Assembly: GCA_016933835.1 (NCBI GenBank)
Contig: JAFGAC010000156.1
Location: forward strand, 1 to 64,000
DNA from: Clostridiales bacterium
Lineage (GTDB): Bacteria; Bacillota; Clostridia; Peptostreptococcales; Acidaminobacteraceae
DNA length: 64,000 bases
Direction of reading: 5' to 3'
Below the pieces are notes generated by a model. That model searched no databases and was not told the origin of the DNA. It worked only from the letters and a program-made list of their open reading frames with translations. A program made the position numbers and the translations under genes. Shown in pieces: positions 46,224 to 55,082 of the stretch; the stretch's first letter is position 1; every line of letters starts with the position of its first letter.

Positions 46224-47573
46224 CTATCTTAAAATTTTAGAGAACTCATTTACCTTTTGAGCAAATTCTTCTTCATTTATGTTTTTGAATTTTCCATCTT
46301 TAAACACTATTTCTCCGCCTACCATAGTCATGGCAACAGGTTCATTGATTCCAACAACACCGGGCATAGCAGCAGGATCATCATGGCAGCCTGAATAATT
46401 CATTTTGCTTGAGTCTATAAAGAACATGTCAGCACATTTTCCGACTTCAAGACTTCCTATATCATCTCTACCCAAAATTCTTGCACTGCCTCTTGTGGCG
46501 ATCTTTAAAATCTCGCTTGCATCAGGAGATTTTTCTTTGTATTGCAATCTTTGAAGCAGATATGCTGTCCTAATTTCAGCCAATAAATTTGAATTGTCAT
46601 TTGATGCACTTCCATCAACCGCCAAGCCTACTGGTATATCCATTTCCAGCATTTCACTGACTCTTGCAATGCCTGATGAAAGTTTCATGTTTGATACTGG
46701 ACAATGGGCCACCCCAGTTTTAGTCTCTGCCAAACGTTTCATTTCATCATCATTGAAAAATATGCCGTGTGCATAAAAAACATCTGACCCTATCCAATCA
46801 ACACTTTCCATGTAGGCAAGGGGTCTCAACCCAAAAGTCTTTTCACAAAATTCAACTTCGTCTTCTGTTTCAGAAAGATGTGTATGCAACCGCACACCAT
46901 ATTTTCTTGCAAGTTTTGCACTGTCTCTCATAATCCCGCTGTCAACTGAAAACGGTGAACAAGGTGCCAATACAATTTGACTGAAAGAACCATGATTTTT
47001 ATCATGATACTTCTTGATTAATCTTTCACTGTCCTCAAGAATTTCTTCGGACGTCTGAACAAGGTCATCCGGCGGTAATCCGCCATCAGACTTTCCTAAA
47101 GACATGCTGCCACGACTTGCATGGAGTCTGACACCTAATTCTCTTGCGGCATCAAATTGCACATCAATCAGATTCTCTTGATTTTTAGGAAAAACATAAT
47201 GATGGTCAAGGATTGTTGTACACCCGTATTTTACAAGCTCACCCATAGCTGTCATACTTGCTGCATAAAGCATGTCTGTCGTCAGAAAACGCCATCTTTC
47301 ATAGAGCCATAGAAGCCAGTCAAACAATTCCAATTTTTGAATCTCTGGAATGTTTCTAGTAAGCACTTGATAGAAATGATGATGTGTATTGATTAAACCT
47401 GGATATACAAAATACTTTGTACCGTCAATAATTTCAGCGTCAGGTTCAACAATATCAATATCTATTTTTTCAATATTTGAGTCTACAATTAAAATATCGC
47501 AATTAAATAATTGTCGATCATTGTCATCACAAGTGACAATTGCTTTGCAGTTTTTAATCAGAATTTTATTCAT
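46224..47573 (-). CDS. 8-oxoguanine deaminase / Atz-Trz-family amidohydrolase
   Basis: A 449-aa metal-dependent amidohydrolase. Metal ligands are in PGLINTHHHFYQVLTRN, the central HTHLSETEDE and AHGIFF, and the aspartate in LAVDGSASNDNSNLL. The FYQVLTRNIPEIQKLELFDW and LGKSDGGLPPDDLVQ segments match 8-oxoguanine deaminases closely rather than guanine deaminase or cytosine deaminase; the product would be uric acid. AGGAG precedes the ATG. Last gene of a purine/nucleoside uptake operon, which fits a salvage or catabolic role. Substrate assignment is moderately confident. Confidence 0.85.
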   Translation of the reverse strand: MNKILIKNCKAIVTCDDNDRQLFNCDILIVDSNIEKIDIDIVEPDAEIIDGTKYFVYPGLINTHHHFYQVLTRNIPEIQKLELFDWLLWLYERWRFLTTDMLYAASMTAMGELVKYGCTTILDHHYVFPKNQENLIDVQFDAARELGVRLHASRGSMSLGKSDGGLPPDDLVQTSEEILEDSERLIKKYHDKNHGSFSQIVLAPCSPFSVDSGIMRDSAKLARKYGVRLHTHLSETEDEVEFCEKTFGLRPLAYMESVDWIGSDVFYAHGIFFNDDEMKRLAETKTGVAHCPVSNMKLSSGIARVSEMLEMDIPVGLAVDGSASNDNSNLLAEIRTAYLLQRLQYKEKSPDASEILKIATRGSARILGRDDIGSLEVGKCADMFFIDSSKMNYSGCHDDPAAMPGVVGINEPVAMTMVGGEIVFKDGKFKNINEEEFAQKVNEFSKILR

Positions 47574-47584
47574 AATATCTTCTC

Positions 47585-48517
47585 CTATCTTTCTTCCCTG
47601 TCATAGGATTTACCTAATGCCTCGGGCTCTCCTATATGTTTATGTTGAGTATTGATTGTGACAATAATTAGTACAATTATTGTCAGCAGATAAGGCATCA
47701 TGTTCAAAAAGAAAGGTGATACTGTCACTCCTATCGCTTGCATCCTATAGCCAAGCGCCTCTACTCCTCCAAACAAATAAGCGCCAAAAACAGCCCGTGC
47801 AGGATTCCATACTGCAAAAATAACCAAGGCTACTGCAAGCCAGCCTCTTCCTCCAGACATGTTTTCAACCCAACTAGGTGCTGATGCTAAAGAAAGATAT
47901 GCACCGCCAATACCGGCAAGCATTCCTCCAATTACAGTGTATAAATATCTCAATCTAAATACATTGACTCCTAAAGAATCAGCTGCACCGGGATTTTCTC
48001 CAGTTGCACGCAAATTCAACCCTTGTCGTGTTCTATAAATATAAAACCAAAGAACAAATATTAGAATATATGAAAAATAAACTAATAGATTATGGTTGAA
48101 AAATATAGTCCCAATAACAGGTATCTTCGATAAGATTGGAATAGGAACGATTTCAAATTTTACAGGAGCCGGCATACCTATATAAGGTTTGCCTAAATAC
48201 CCTGATAACCCTGTTCCAAAAATAGTCAGTGCAAGTCCACTTACTACTTGATTGGCTTTCAATGTAATTGTTATAAAGCTATGAATCAAGGCAAGAATCC
48301 CTCCACCCAAAGCCGCTACAAGTACTGCCAAGAACAAATTATGTGTCAAATATCCCATCATGAAGCCACTCACTGCTCCGACTAACATCATACCTTCTAA
48401 TCCTAAATTTTGCACTCCTGATTTCTCAGTAACAATCTCTCCAAGCGCTGCAAAGAGGATTGGTGTTCCAGAAGTGATCGCTGCTGCCAATATAGCTATA
48501 AGCATGTTGAATGTCAT
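47585..48517 (-). CDS. Nucleoside/purine ABC transporter permease (NupQ/YufQ-like)
   Basis: A 310-aa BPD-type permease of the ribose/BMP class with about eight hydrophobic helices. Signatures: FAALGEIVTEKSGVQNLGLE near the N-terminus, LRATGENPGAADSLGVNV in the cytoplasmic loop, and VALVIFAVWNPARAVFGAYL near the end. GAGGAGGG precedes the ATG. It pairs with the second permease gene upstream and the double ATPase; the deaminase follows after 11 bases. Confidence 0.92.
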   Translation of the reverse strand: MTFNMLIAILAAAITSGTPILFAALGEIVTEKSGVQNLGLEGMMLVGAVSGFMMGYLTHNLFLAVLVAALGGGILALIHSFITITLKANQVVSGLALTIFGTGLSGYLGKPYIGMPAPVKFEIVPIPILSKIPVIGTIFFNHNLLVYFSYILIFVLWFYIYRTRQGLNLRATGENPGAADSLGVNVFRLRYLYTVIGGMLAGIGGAYLSLASAPSWVENMSGGRGWLAVALVIFAVWNPARAVFGAYLFGGVEALGYRMQAIGVTVSPFFLNMMPYLLTIIVLIIVTINTQHKHIGEPEALGKSYDREER

Positions 48518-48530
48518 CTAAAACCCTCCT

Positions 48531-49601
48531 CTATTTGATTATTCTAATTTTATATCTTGCAAATATATCTCCACCTAGAACAAAAAACAAGATTGCGCCT
48601 TGAAGCATTGTTGCAGTTGCTGCAGGTATGCCATGCATTTGGATGGAAAAACCACCATTGATCAAACCTCCAAATAAAATTGAAACAACTACAATCACAA
48701 ACGGATTTAATTTTGAAAGCCACGCAACAATAATTGCTGAATAACCAAGTCCAATAGATAAATGTGGATCCAATTTATGAACGACCCCAGATACCTCCGT
48801 CATTCCACCAAGACCTGCTAGAGCACCTGATACCATCATTACAAGAATAATATTCTTTTTGATATCCATTCCTGAGTAACGTGCTACATTTCTACTTTCA
48901 CCAATCACTTTTACTTCATATCCCCATCTTGTTTTATTTAAAACAAAGTATAAAATAATTGCTGTTAGCAATGCAAAAATAATTCCTAGATGAACTCTAG
49001 TCGAAGCAAAGGTTGGAAGCCATGCATTTCTCACAAAAGTTTCAGTCTCTGGAAAATTTGAACCGTATGGATTTTTCAATGGCCCATAGACAAAATAATC
49101 GATAATATTGATAGCCACATAATTCAGCATAAGTGATGTTATAACTTCATTTACATTCCAATATGATTTTGCAAGCCCCGGAATCAAAGCCCATAATCCA
49201 CCTGCAATCATTGCAGCAATCATCATTAAAACAATCAAGGGTATTGATGGTAAATTTGGAAAAGAAAGTGCAATCACCGAAGCTGCCAAGGCACCCAATA
49301 AAAGTTGCCCTTCTGCACCTATATTCCATATAACCATTTTAAACGCCATCGCTATTCCAAAACTTGCCATCATCAAGGGTATCGCTTTTACTAATGTTTC
49401 AGAAAATCCATAACTGCTTCCAAAAGCACTTTTGAACATTACACGATAAACTTCAAATGGATTTTGACCAGTCATTTGTAAAAAAACAGAACTGAAAATC
49501 AATGCTGCAAATACAGATACTACAGTAACCAGCAATCCTATCCACTTTGGTGTTTGCAGCCTTTTTTCCAAAATTATTTTTCTTTTATTCTGATTAGACA
49601 T
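48531..49601 (-). CDS. Nucleoside/purine ABC transporter permease (NupP/YufP-like)
   Basis: A 356-aa membrane component with about ten helices. The FKMVIWNIGAEGQLLLGAL and VIGESRNVARYSGMDIKKN segments are typical of the BMP-type nucleoside permeases. The ATG at 49601 follows GAAGGTG; a GTG start nine bases upstream overlaps the site. Its start lies 8 bases inside the end of the ATPase gene. Acts with the partner permease and the ATPase to import nucleosides or purine bases. Confidence 0.92.
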   Translation of the reverse strand: MSNQNKRKIILEKRLQTPKWIGLLVTVVSVFAALIFSSVFLQMTGQNPFEVYRVMFKSAFGSSYGFSETLVKAIPLMMASFGIAMAFKMVIWNIGAEGQLLLGALAASVIALSFPNLPSIPLIVLMMIAAMIAGGLWALIPGLAKSYWNVNEVITSLMLNYVAINIIDYFVYGPLKNPYGSNFPETETFVRNAWLPTFASTRVHLGIIFALLTAIILYFVLNKTRWGYEVKVIGESRNVARYSGMDIKKNIILVMMVSGALAGLGGMTEVSGVVHKLDPHLSIGLGYSAIIVAWLSKLNPFVIVVVSILFGGLINGGFSIQMHGIPAATATMLQGAILFFVLGGDIFARYKIRIIK

Positions 49602-51117
49602 TGGAATCACCTTCTCTCACATCTGTTCCTGACATCATCAATCCAACAACTTCAAGTTTCGCCTCTTCTACTGGCAATACTCCCATTAATCGGCCTTCAT
49701 ATATAACTGCTATTCGATCAGCCATTTTATAAATTTCATCTAAATCTTCAGAAATTAAAAGTACAGCAGCTCCTTCATTTTTTTCTTTTATAAGTATTTC
49801 ATGAACAAAATCTGTTGCACCAATATCAAGCCCTCTAATTGGATATACAGCAACAATCAATTTTGGATCAATATCTGTTTCTCTCGCCAATAATAATTTT
49901 TGTAGATTCCCACCTGACATCATTTTAACCGGTGAATCAACAGTGGGTATTTTTACATCAAATTTTTCAACAAGTTCGATCGCTTTAGCTCTTGTTGTAT
50001 TTGAATTCAAGAAATTAATTCCGTATTTCTTGTTTCGATAATCTTTCAGCAAAACATTGTCAATAACACTTAAATTTGCAGCCAAACCCATACCATAGCG
50101 ATCCTCTGGTACAAAAGCGACTCCTTTATCTATAATCTCTCTGATTGATTGATTTGATAAATCTTCACCGTAAAGAATTATTTTCCCATTGGTCAATTCT
50201 CTCAATCCTGTAATCGCTTCAGATAAAATTCTCTGTCCATTTCCAGCAACACCTGCTATCGCAAGTATTTCGCCACTATGCACTTCTAATGTAAATTTAT
50301 CCAGTGCCAACAATCCCTTATCATTTAATGCTGACACATTTTCAAGTTTAAGAGCAACTTCACCTATTGTTTTATTCGTATTTTTTCTTCCTCTAGCAAT
50401 TTCCCTTCCTACCATCAAATTTGCAAGTTCACTTGTATCTGTATCAATCTTCATCATTGACTTGACACTCAGTCCTGCTCTTAAAACAGTGATACGATCT
50501 GCAAAATCCATAACTTCATGCATTTTATGTGTTATAAATACAATGGCTTTCCCTTCATTTGCCATATTTCTGAGTATTTTGAATAAATCATTGACTTCTT
50601 GAGGTGTAAGAACTGCCGTTGGCTCATCCAAAATCAAAATATCTGCCCCTTTATAGAGCATTTTTATGATTTCAACCCTCTGTTGTTCACCAATAGAAAG
50701 TTGCCAAATTTTTGCTTTTGGATGAACTTCCAAACCAAATCTGTGGGATATACCTTTTATTCTAGCTTCAGTTTCTTCAATATTTAGAATGCTGCTACCT
50801 TTTTGGCCAAGCATAACATTTTCAATAACAGAAAAAGGTTTTACCAAGCGAAAATTTTGATGCACCATTCCAACGCCTGCTTGAATTGCATCTTTAGGAG
50901 ACTTAAAATCAACATGAACATCATCCAGAAAAATTTCACCTTTATCCGGTTTATATAGCCCTGTGAGAATGTTCATTAAAGTACTTTTGCCTGCACCATT
51001 TTCTCCAAGAAGTGCATGGATTTCCCCTTTAAAAATTTCTAAGTTCACCTGATCATTAGCAATTACTCCAGGAAACGTTTTTCTTATGCCAACCATTTTT
51101 ACAGCGATTTCTGACAT
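49594..51117 (-). CDS. Nucleoside/purine ABC transporter double ATPase (NupO/YufO-like)
   Basis: A 507-aa protein with two fused ABC domains, as in sugar and BMP-type importers. The first has a complete Walker A (LLGENGAGKSTLMNIL), signature LSIGEQQRVEI and Walker B ILILDEPTAVL. The second has a degenerate Walker A (IAGVAGNGQRILSEAI), signature MSGGNLQKLLLA and a Walker B replaced by IVAVYPIRGLDIGA, so hydrolysis is probably carried by the first domain, as usual for this class. AAAGGGGG precedes the ATG. Confidence 0.94.
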   Translation of the reverse strand: MSEIAVKMVGIRKTFPGVIANDQVNLEIFKGEIHALLGENGAGKSTLMNILTGLYKPDKGEIFLDDVHVDFKSPKDAIQAGVGMVHQNFRLVKPFSVIENVMLGQKGSSILNIEETEARIKGISHRFGLEVHPKAKIWQLSIGEQQRVEIIKMLYKGADILILDEPTAVLTPQEVNDLFKILRNMANEGKAIVFITHKMHEVMDFADRITVLRAGLSVKSMMKIDTDTSELANLMVGREIARGRKNTNKTIGEVALKLENVSALNDKGLLALDKFTLEVHSGEILAIAGVAGNGQRILSEAITGLRELTNGKIILYGEDLSNQSIREIIDKGVAFVPEDRYGMGLAANLSVIDNVLLKDYRNKKYGINFLNSNTTRAKAIELVEKFDVKIPTVDSPVKMMSGGNLQKLLLARETDIDPKLIVAVYPIRGLDIGATDFVHEILIKEKNEGAAVLLISEDLDEIYKMADRIAVIYEGRLMGVLPVEEAKLEVVGLMMSGTDVREGDSNV

Positions 51118-51136
51118 AATATCCCCCTTTAATTGA

Positions 51137-51165
51137 AAAGGCTGGTTTTACCCAGCCTTTAATAC
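51137..51165 (-). terminator. Hairpin between the binding protein and the ATPase gene
   Basis: AAAGGCTGG (51137-51145) pairs perfectly with CCAGCCTTT (51152-51160); on the minus strand only TTTTCAATT follows, a weak T-run. Such partial terminators are commonly placed behind binding-protein genes to give excess binding protein. Confidence 0.65.
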
Positions 51166-51169
51166 TAGT

Positions 51170-52282
51170 TTATTTTGGAATGACACCTTCAACGCCTTCT
51201 ACAAACCAATCCATTGAAAGTAATTCACCATCAGTCATGCTTGAGCCTTCAGCCACTTTAATATTTCCATCTTGGTCTTTTATAGGTCCAGCAAAAACAT
51301 CAAATGAACCATCTATTATTGCTGCTTTTTTAGCTTCTACTTGAGCAACCATATCAGCTGGAACTTTATCACTGATAGGCGCGATATCTACTATACCATC
51401 TTCAAGTCCACCCCAATATTGAGTTGACACAAAAGTGCCATCTATCACAGATTTTACAGCATTAACATAATATGGACCCCAATTCCAAACTGCAGATGTC
51501 AAATTTGCTTCAGGAGCAAATGCTCTCATGTTTGTATTGTAACCGACTGCATAGACCCCTGCTTCTTCAGCAGCTTGTTGAGGTCCAGGTGTGTCTTGAT
51601 GTTGGGCAATTACATCTACGCCAGAATCAAGTAAACCCTGTGCCGCTTCTTTTTCTTTTGCAGGATCATACCAAGTATTTGTCCATACTACTTTGACTAC
51701 AGCATCAGCATTTGCTTCTTTAACACCTAGAGTAAATGCATTGATTCCTCTGATTACTTCAGGTATTGGATGTGCTGCAACATAACCGATTTCATTAGTT
51801 TCAGTCATAGCACCCGCTATCATTCCAGTCAAATATCTCGCTTGATAAATACGTCCAAAATAAGTACTCATGTTTTCTTCTGTTTTATATCCAGAACAAT
51901 GAAAAAATTTTACATCTGGATACTTTAACGCCACATTATCCATATAATCCATGTAACCAAAACTAGTAGCAAAAACAACTGTACATCCTTCTTCAACAAG
52001 TTCAGTCATAACTCTCTCCGCATCTGAAGATTCAGGCACAGATTCTACAAAAAGAACTTCAACATTTGGATATTGTTCTTCTAAAAATTGTCTTCCCTGA
52101 TCATGTGCATAAGTCCATCCAGCATCTCCCGGTGGTCCTATATAAATCATTCCTACTTTGACAACTTCATCTGCAATAACTGCATCATCGACGACTTCAG
52201 CAGTTTTACTGCTGCAACCAGCAACTGACACTACCAATACTAACAGCATTAGCACTACAAGAACTTTTGTGATATTTTTCAT
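51170..52282 (-). CDS. BMP-family nucleoside-binding lipoprotein
   Basis: A 370-aa substrate-binding lipoprotein. The signal peptide ends in the lipobox VSVAGC at about residues 18-23. BMP (Med/PnrA) family signatures: GMIYIGPPGDAGWTYAHDQG, VVFATSFGYMDYMDNVALKY, and the DVIAQHQDTPGPQQAAEE and VYAVGYNTNM segments that line the purine nucleoside pocket. Delivers nucleosides to the downstream ABC permeases. AAAGGAGGAAGC precedes the ATG. First gene of the operon; a riboswitch was searched for upstream and not seen. Confidence 0.94.
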   Translation of the reverse strand: MKNITKVLVVLMLLVLVVSVAGCSSKTAEVVDDAVIADEVVKVGMIYIGPPGDAGWTYAHDQGRQFLEEQYPNVEVLFVESVPESSDAERVMTELVEEGCTVVFATSFGYMDYMDNVALKYPDVKFFHCSGYKTEENMSTYFGRIYQARYLTGMIAGAMTETNEIGYVAAHPIPEVIRGINAFTLGVKEANADAVVKVVWTNTWYDPAKEKEAAQGLLDSGVDVIAQHQDTPGPQQAAEEAGVYAVGYNTNMRAFAPEANLTSAVWNWGPYYVNAVKSVIDGTFVSTQYWGGLEDGIVDIAPISDKVPADMVAQVEAKKAAIIDGSFDVFAGPIKDQDGNIKVAEGSSMTDGELLSMDWFVEGVEGVIPK

Positions 52283-52663
52283 TGCTTCCTCCTTTTGGCC
52301 TCAGCCATGTATTAAGAAATTTCTTGTTCAGAAATTTCTTATCTATTTTTAAGCTGAATTAATCAGCGTTAAAACACAAAAGCAACTTTAAAAACCATAT
52401 ATTAACATATAATACCATTCATCCCACGACTAAAGTCACGGGTGTTCTGGCATTAATTATAAAATTAACTGCAAATATAGGAACAGATGTAATTGATACA
52501 TTATCGTAATATTCTATAAATTCTGAATATATCCTTTATTTAATTATTCAATAGAAACATTTTTATAAAGACTATACAAATATACCTACTGTATATTAGT
52601 ATACTTATAACATCATGAATCATTTGCTATAATAATAGTATCCATACTAGGGAGGTAAATATT
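52283..52663. other. 381-base intergenic region with palindromes and IS-end-like hairpin
   Basis: No gene. It holds two copies of the 10-base palindrome AGAAATTTCT (52315-52324 and 52330-52339) just before the BMP gene on its upstream side, an IS200/IS605-end-like hairpin near 52420-52452, and an AT-rich promoter zone for the aldolase-like gene (TATAAT at about 52630). Purine-riboswitch core sequence was not found on the minus strand. Confidence 0.6.
52420..52452. repeat. IS200/IS605-end-like hairpin (relic)
   Basis: TTCATCCCACGACTAAAGTC followed by ACGGGTGTTCTGG resembles the subterminal hairpin plus GTGTTCTG of IS200/IS605 elements. Two bases in the right arm (CA for TG) break the stem, and no transposase gene is present, so it would be a remnant. 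Confidence 0.5.
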
Positions 52664-53740
52664 ATGAATGAACTTCTATTAAAAGAAACATATAGAAATG
52701 CCACATACCATTTTCTAGGTCACGGTCCTAGAAACATAAAGGTTTTACTTGATTCATTTGAAAACACTGATCCCCTGACTGAATCTGATATTTATGGTGA
52801 AGGTTCGATTATCAGTGAATTTGAAAATGAAATCGCTACTTTGCTAGGTAAAGAAAAAGCAGTCTTTTTTCCAAGTGGTACAATGGCACAACAAATTGCT
52901 CTAAGAATTTGGTGTGATGATATGAAAATATATAATATAGCCTATCATCCTTTAGCTCATTTAGAAATACACGAACAAGACGGCCTTAAAAAATTACATC
53001 ATATACATCCAATTCTCTTAGGCGAAAAACACAGATTGTTCACACTTGATGATTTGAAGAATATAGAATATTCTCTCTCAACTGTTCTCATTGAATTGCC
53101 TCAAAGAGAAATTGGTGGACAATTGCCCTCTTTAGATGAGTTGCATAAAATAGTAGATTATTGCAAATCTAAAAACATAAAAGTTCATTTAGACGGTGCA
53201 AGACTTTTTGAAATCCTTCCTTATTACAATACATCTCCAAAAGAAATTGCTGATCTGTTTGACAGCGTTTATGTTTCTTTTTATAAAGGAATTGGTGGAA
53301 TTGCAGGAGCAATATTAGCAGGTGATTCCAGTTTTATTGAAAAAGCTAAAATATGGAAAAGACGCCATGGTGGAGACCTCATCAGTTTATATCCCTATAT
53401 AATAAGCGCAAAACACAACTTTGATTTAAAGTACAATAAAATGTCACAATACTATCAAGATGCAAAAGAACTTGCAGCTTTATTCAATTCTTTGCAATAC
53501 GCTCACACATTTCCACATATACCAGTTTCAAATATGTTCCATGTCCATTTCAGCAAATCAAAAGAAACGGTTGAAAACTTATTGTTGGAAGCAACATTAA
53601 AATTTGATTTCGGCATAGCTACTCGAATAACTGAAATCAATCCAAACAATTGCAGATATGAAATCAGTATTGGTGATGAATACGCTAAAATACCCAAAGA
53701 ATTATTAAACAAGCTATTTGATTATCTTAAAATAATTTAG
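52664..53740 (+). CDS. Threonine aldolase / beta-eliminating lyase family protein
   Basis: A 358-aa fold-type I PLP enzyme. The N-terminal SDIYGEGSIISEFENEIATLLG and FFPSGTMAQQIALRIW are typical of L-threonine aldolases; the aspartate in VHLDGARLFE binds the PLP nitrogen and the lysine in VSFYKGIGGIAG forms the Schiff base. It may cleave threonine or allo-threonine to glycine and acetaldehyde, feeding the glycine pathway, but beta-eliminating relatives exist. GGGAGG precedes the ATG. It lies alone between two IS-end-like hairpins. Confidence 0.87.
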   Translation: MNELLLKETYRNATYHFLGHGPRNIKVLLDSFENTDPLTESDIYGEGSIISEFENEIATLLGKEKAVFFPSGTMAQQIALRIWCDDMKIYNIAYHPLAHLEIHEQDGLKKLHHIHPILLGEKHRLFTLDDLKNIEYSLSTVLIELPQREIGGQLPSLDELHKIVDYCKSKNIKVHLDGARLFEILPYYNTSPKEIADLFDSVYVSFYKGIGGIAGAILAGDSSFIEKAKIWKRRHGGDLISLYPYIISAKHNFDLKYNKMSQYYQDAKELAALFNSLQYAHTFPHIPVSNMFHVHFSKSKETVENLLLEATLKFDFGIATRITEINPNNCRYEISIGDEYAKIPKELLNKLFDYLKII

Positions 53741-53750
53741 CAAGGAATAT

Positions 53751-53788
53751 AGAATGAACCCCCACTTCAGTAAGTGAGGGTTCATTCT
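53751..53788. repeat. Hairpin resembling an IS200/IS605 end
   Basis: AGAATGAACCC (53751-53761) pairs perfectly with GGGTTCATTCT (53778-53788), with an inner CACTT/AAGTG stem and one mismatch. The CCCACTT-CAGT-AAGTGAGGG core resembles IS605-type ends. It could also terminate the aldolase-like gene and the convergent fliB, although no T-run follows. Confidence 0.55.
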
Positions 53789-53811
53789 TCATCAGAGATT
53801 CTATTCTGAAT

Positions 53812-55011
53812 TTACTGCATATTGATAATCGAATTCAAAACAATCATTTTATCTTTCTTAAACAAATCTAAAACTCTACTTATATATGTATCATGATGTT
53901 CAATGACTTTTGAAAACGCTTGAATAAAATCTACAACTATCTCATCATTTATTGACCCAATGGATTTAGAAAGACCCGTCAAATAGAATTGTATCAATCC
54001 TAATTTTAAAGTCATTATTAAGAAAGTAATCATTGCTGATTCAGGAAATGTAAATGGATATAAATTCTTGAACATGTCATTGATCAAGTAATTTTCAAAA
54101 ATATATTTATGATTTTCTAAGTACTCCGCTATATATTCATCATGAATTTTATTATATGGTTCATTGTATATCCCTTGTCTAAATTTCTTGTCGTAATTCT
54201 TGAACTTCTCATGATCGACACTATTTTCAATATCCATCAATTCAATAAATTTCATAAGTTGTTCATAAAATTCTTCAGGGATCCGATTATCCTTCAAGTT
54301 CACATTTTCATTTGTAATTCTATTTCTATATTCATCTATAATTTTCGGAATTTTTTCATATTCTTTTTTGACAATAACATCATCTAATGATTCATGAAAA
54401 ATACCTAGCAGTCTTATTTTTTCCCAAATCGATCCATTATTCTGTTTTATTGCCCAAATACCAAAATCTCTAAGTTCTTTTAAATATACAATTTCTGAAT
54501 TCTTATATGGCTTTCTATCTGTCCATACATCTGAAGTAATAATCAACTTATCCAAACTTTCATATACTGTTTCAAATTCAAGTCCTTTGTCTTCCAGAAG
54601 AATCAATCTTGCAGCCTCAGGACAAGATACCGTCATTGAGCGTTCAAAAATACCGTCAATTCTATTGATTACGCGTGGATATAAAGAACATACATTTGAT
54701 AGAGCTTCTTCACCAAATGAAATTTGAATATCACAAAGCCCTTCATCATTTAAAAAAGGACATTTTTTATTCTCTCTTAGTTCAATTTTGCAATAGTCTA
54801 TATCAGGTGAAAAATAATCTTCATTAAAGTACACGTGTTGTTTCACACGGTTTGCGATAGGATGTTTCTTGATACGAGTCAATTTTTCACAAGTCCTATA
54901 ATCAACATCAACAGCCCATCCGACACAGCAACTATCGCTGCAGCTTCCACCTATACAATGAAACTTTTTATAAATTGAAATTTGTTTGATATCACTCTTT
55001 TTTTTATTCAT
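53812..55011 (-). CDS. fliB: FliB-like lysine N-methylase
   Basis: A 399-aa protein of the FliB family, which methylates lysines of flagellin in Salmonella. The N-terminal cysteine cluster FHCIGGSCSDSCCVGW, KCPFLNDEGLCDIQ, NVCSLYPR and VSCPEAARL follows the conserved order and probably binds iron-sulfur clusters. No flagellar gene is in the window, so the target could be flagellin elsewhere or another surface protein. GTG/ATG start: ATG at 55011. The terminator of the patatin gene lies in the spacer upstream. Confidence 0.88.
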   Translation of the reverse strand: MNKKKSDIKQISIYKKFHCIGGSCSDSCCVGWAVDVDYRTCEKLTRIKKHPIANRVKQHVYFNEDYFSPDIDYCKIELRENKKCPFLNDEGLCDIQISFGEEALSNVCSLYPRVINRIDGIFERSMTVSCPEAARLILLEDKGLEFETVYESLDKLIITSDVWTDRKPYKNSEIVYLKELRDFGIWAIKQNNGSIWEKIRLLGIFHESLDDVIVKKEYEKIPKIIDEYRNRITNENVNLKDNRIPEEFYEQLMKFIELMDIENSVDHEKFKNYDKKFRQGIYNEPYNKIHDEYIAEYLENHKYIFENYLINDMFKNLYPFTFPESAMITFLIMTLKLGLIQFYLTGLSKSIGSINDEIVVDFIQAFSKVIEHHDTYISRVLDLFKKDKMIVLNSIINMQ

Positions 55012-55036
55012 AATAGCCTCTGTCTTTTAATATTTA

Positions 55037-55080
55037 TAAAAAAACATCCAATCTCAGCACTATCATTCGATTGGATGTTT
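55037..55080 (-). terminator. Intrinsic terminator of the patatin gene
   Basis: A perfect 12-bp stem (55042-55053 with 55069-55080) is followed on the minus strand by eight T. Confidence 0.9.
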
Positions 55081-55082
55081 CT

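Noticed and set aside
49594-51117. Second ABC domain with degenerate motifs as a decayed gene
   Set aside because: Double ATPases of this family commonly carry one degenerate domain; the frame is intact.
51137-51160. Hairpin behind the BMP gene as a full operon terminator
   Set aside because: The T-run is weak and the downstream ATPase and permease genes have no other visible promoter, so partial termination is more likely.
52283-52663. Purine riboswitch upstream of the nucleoside-uptake operon
   Set aside because: None of the conserved core segments could be found on the minus strand.
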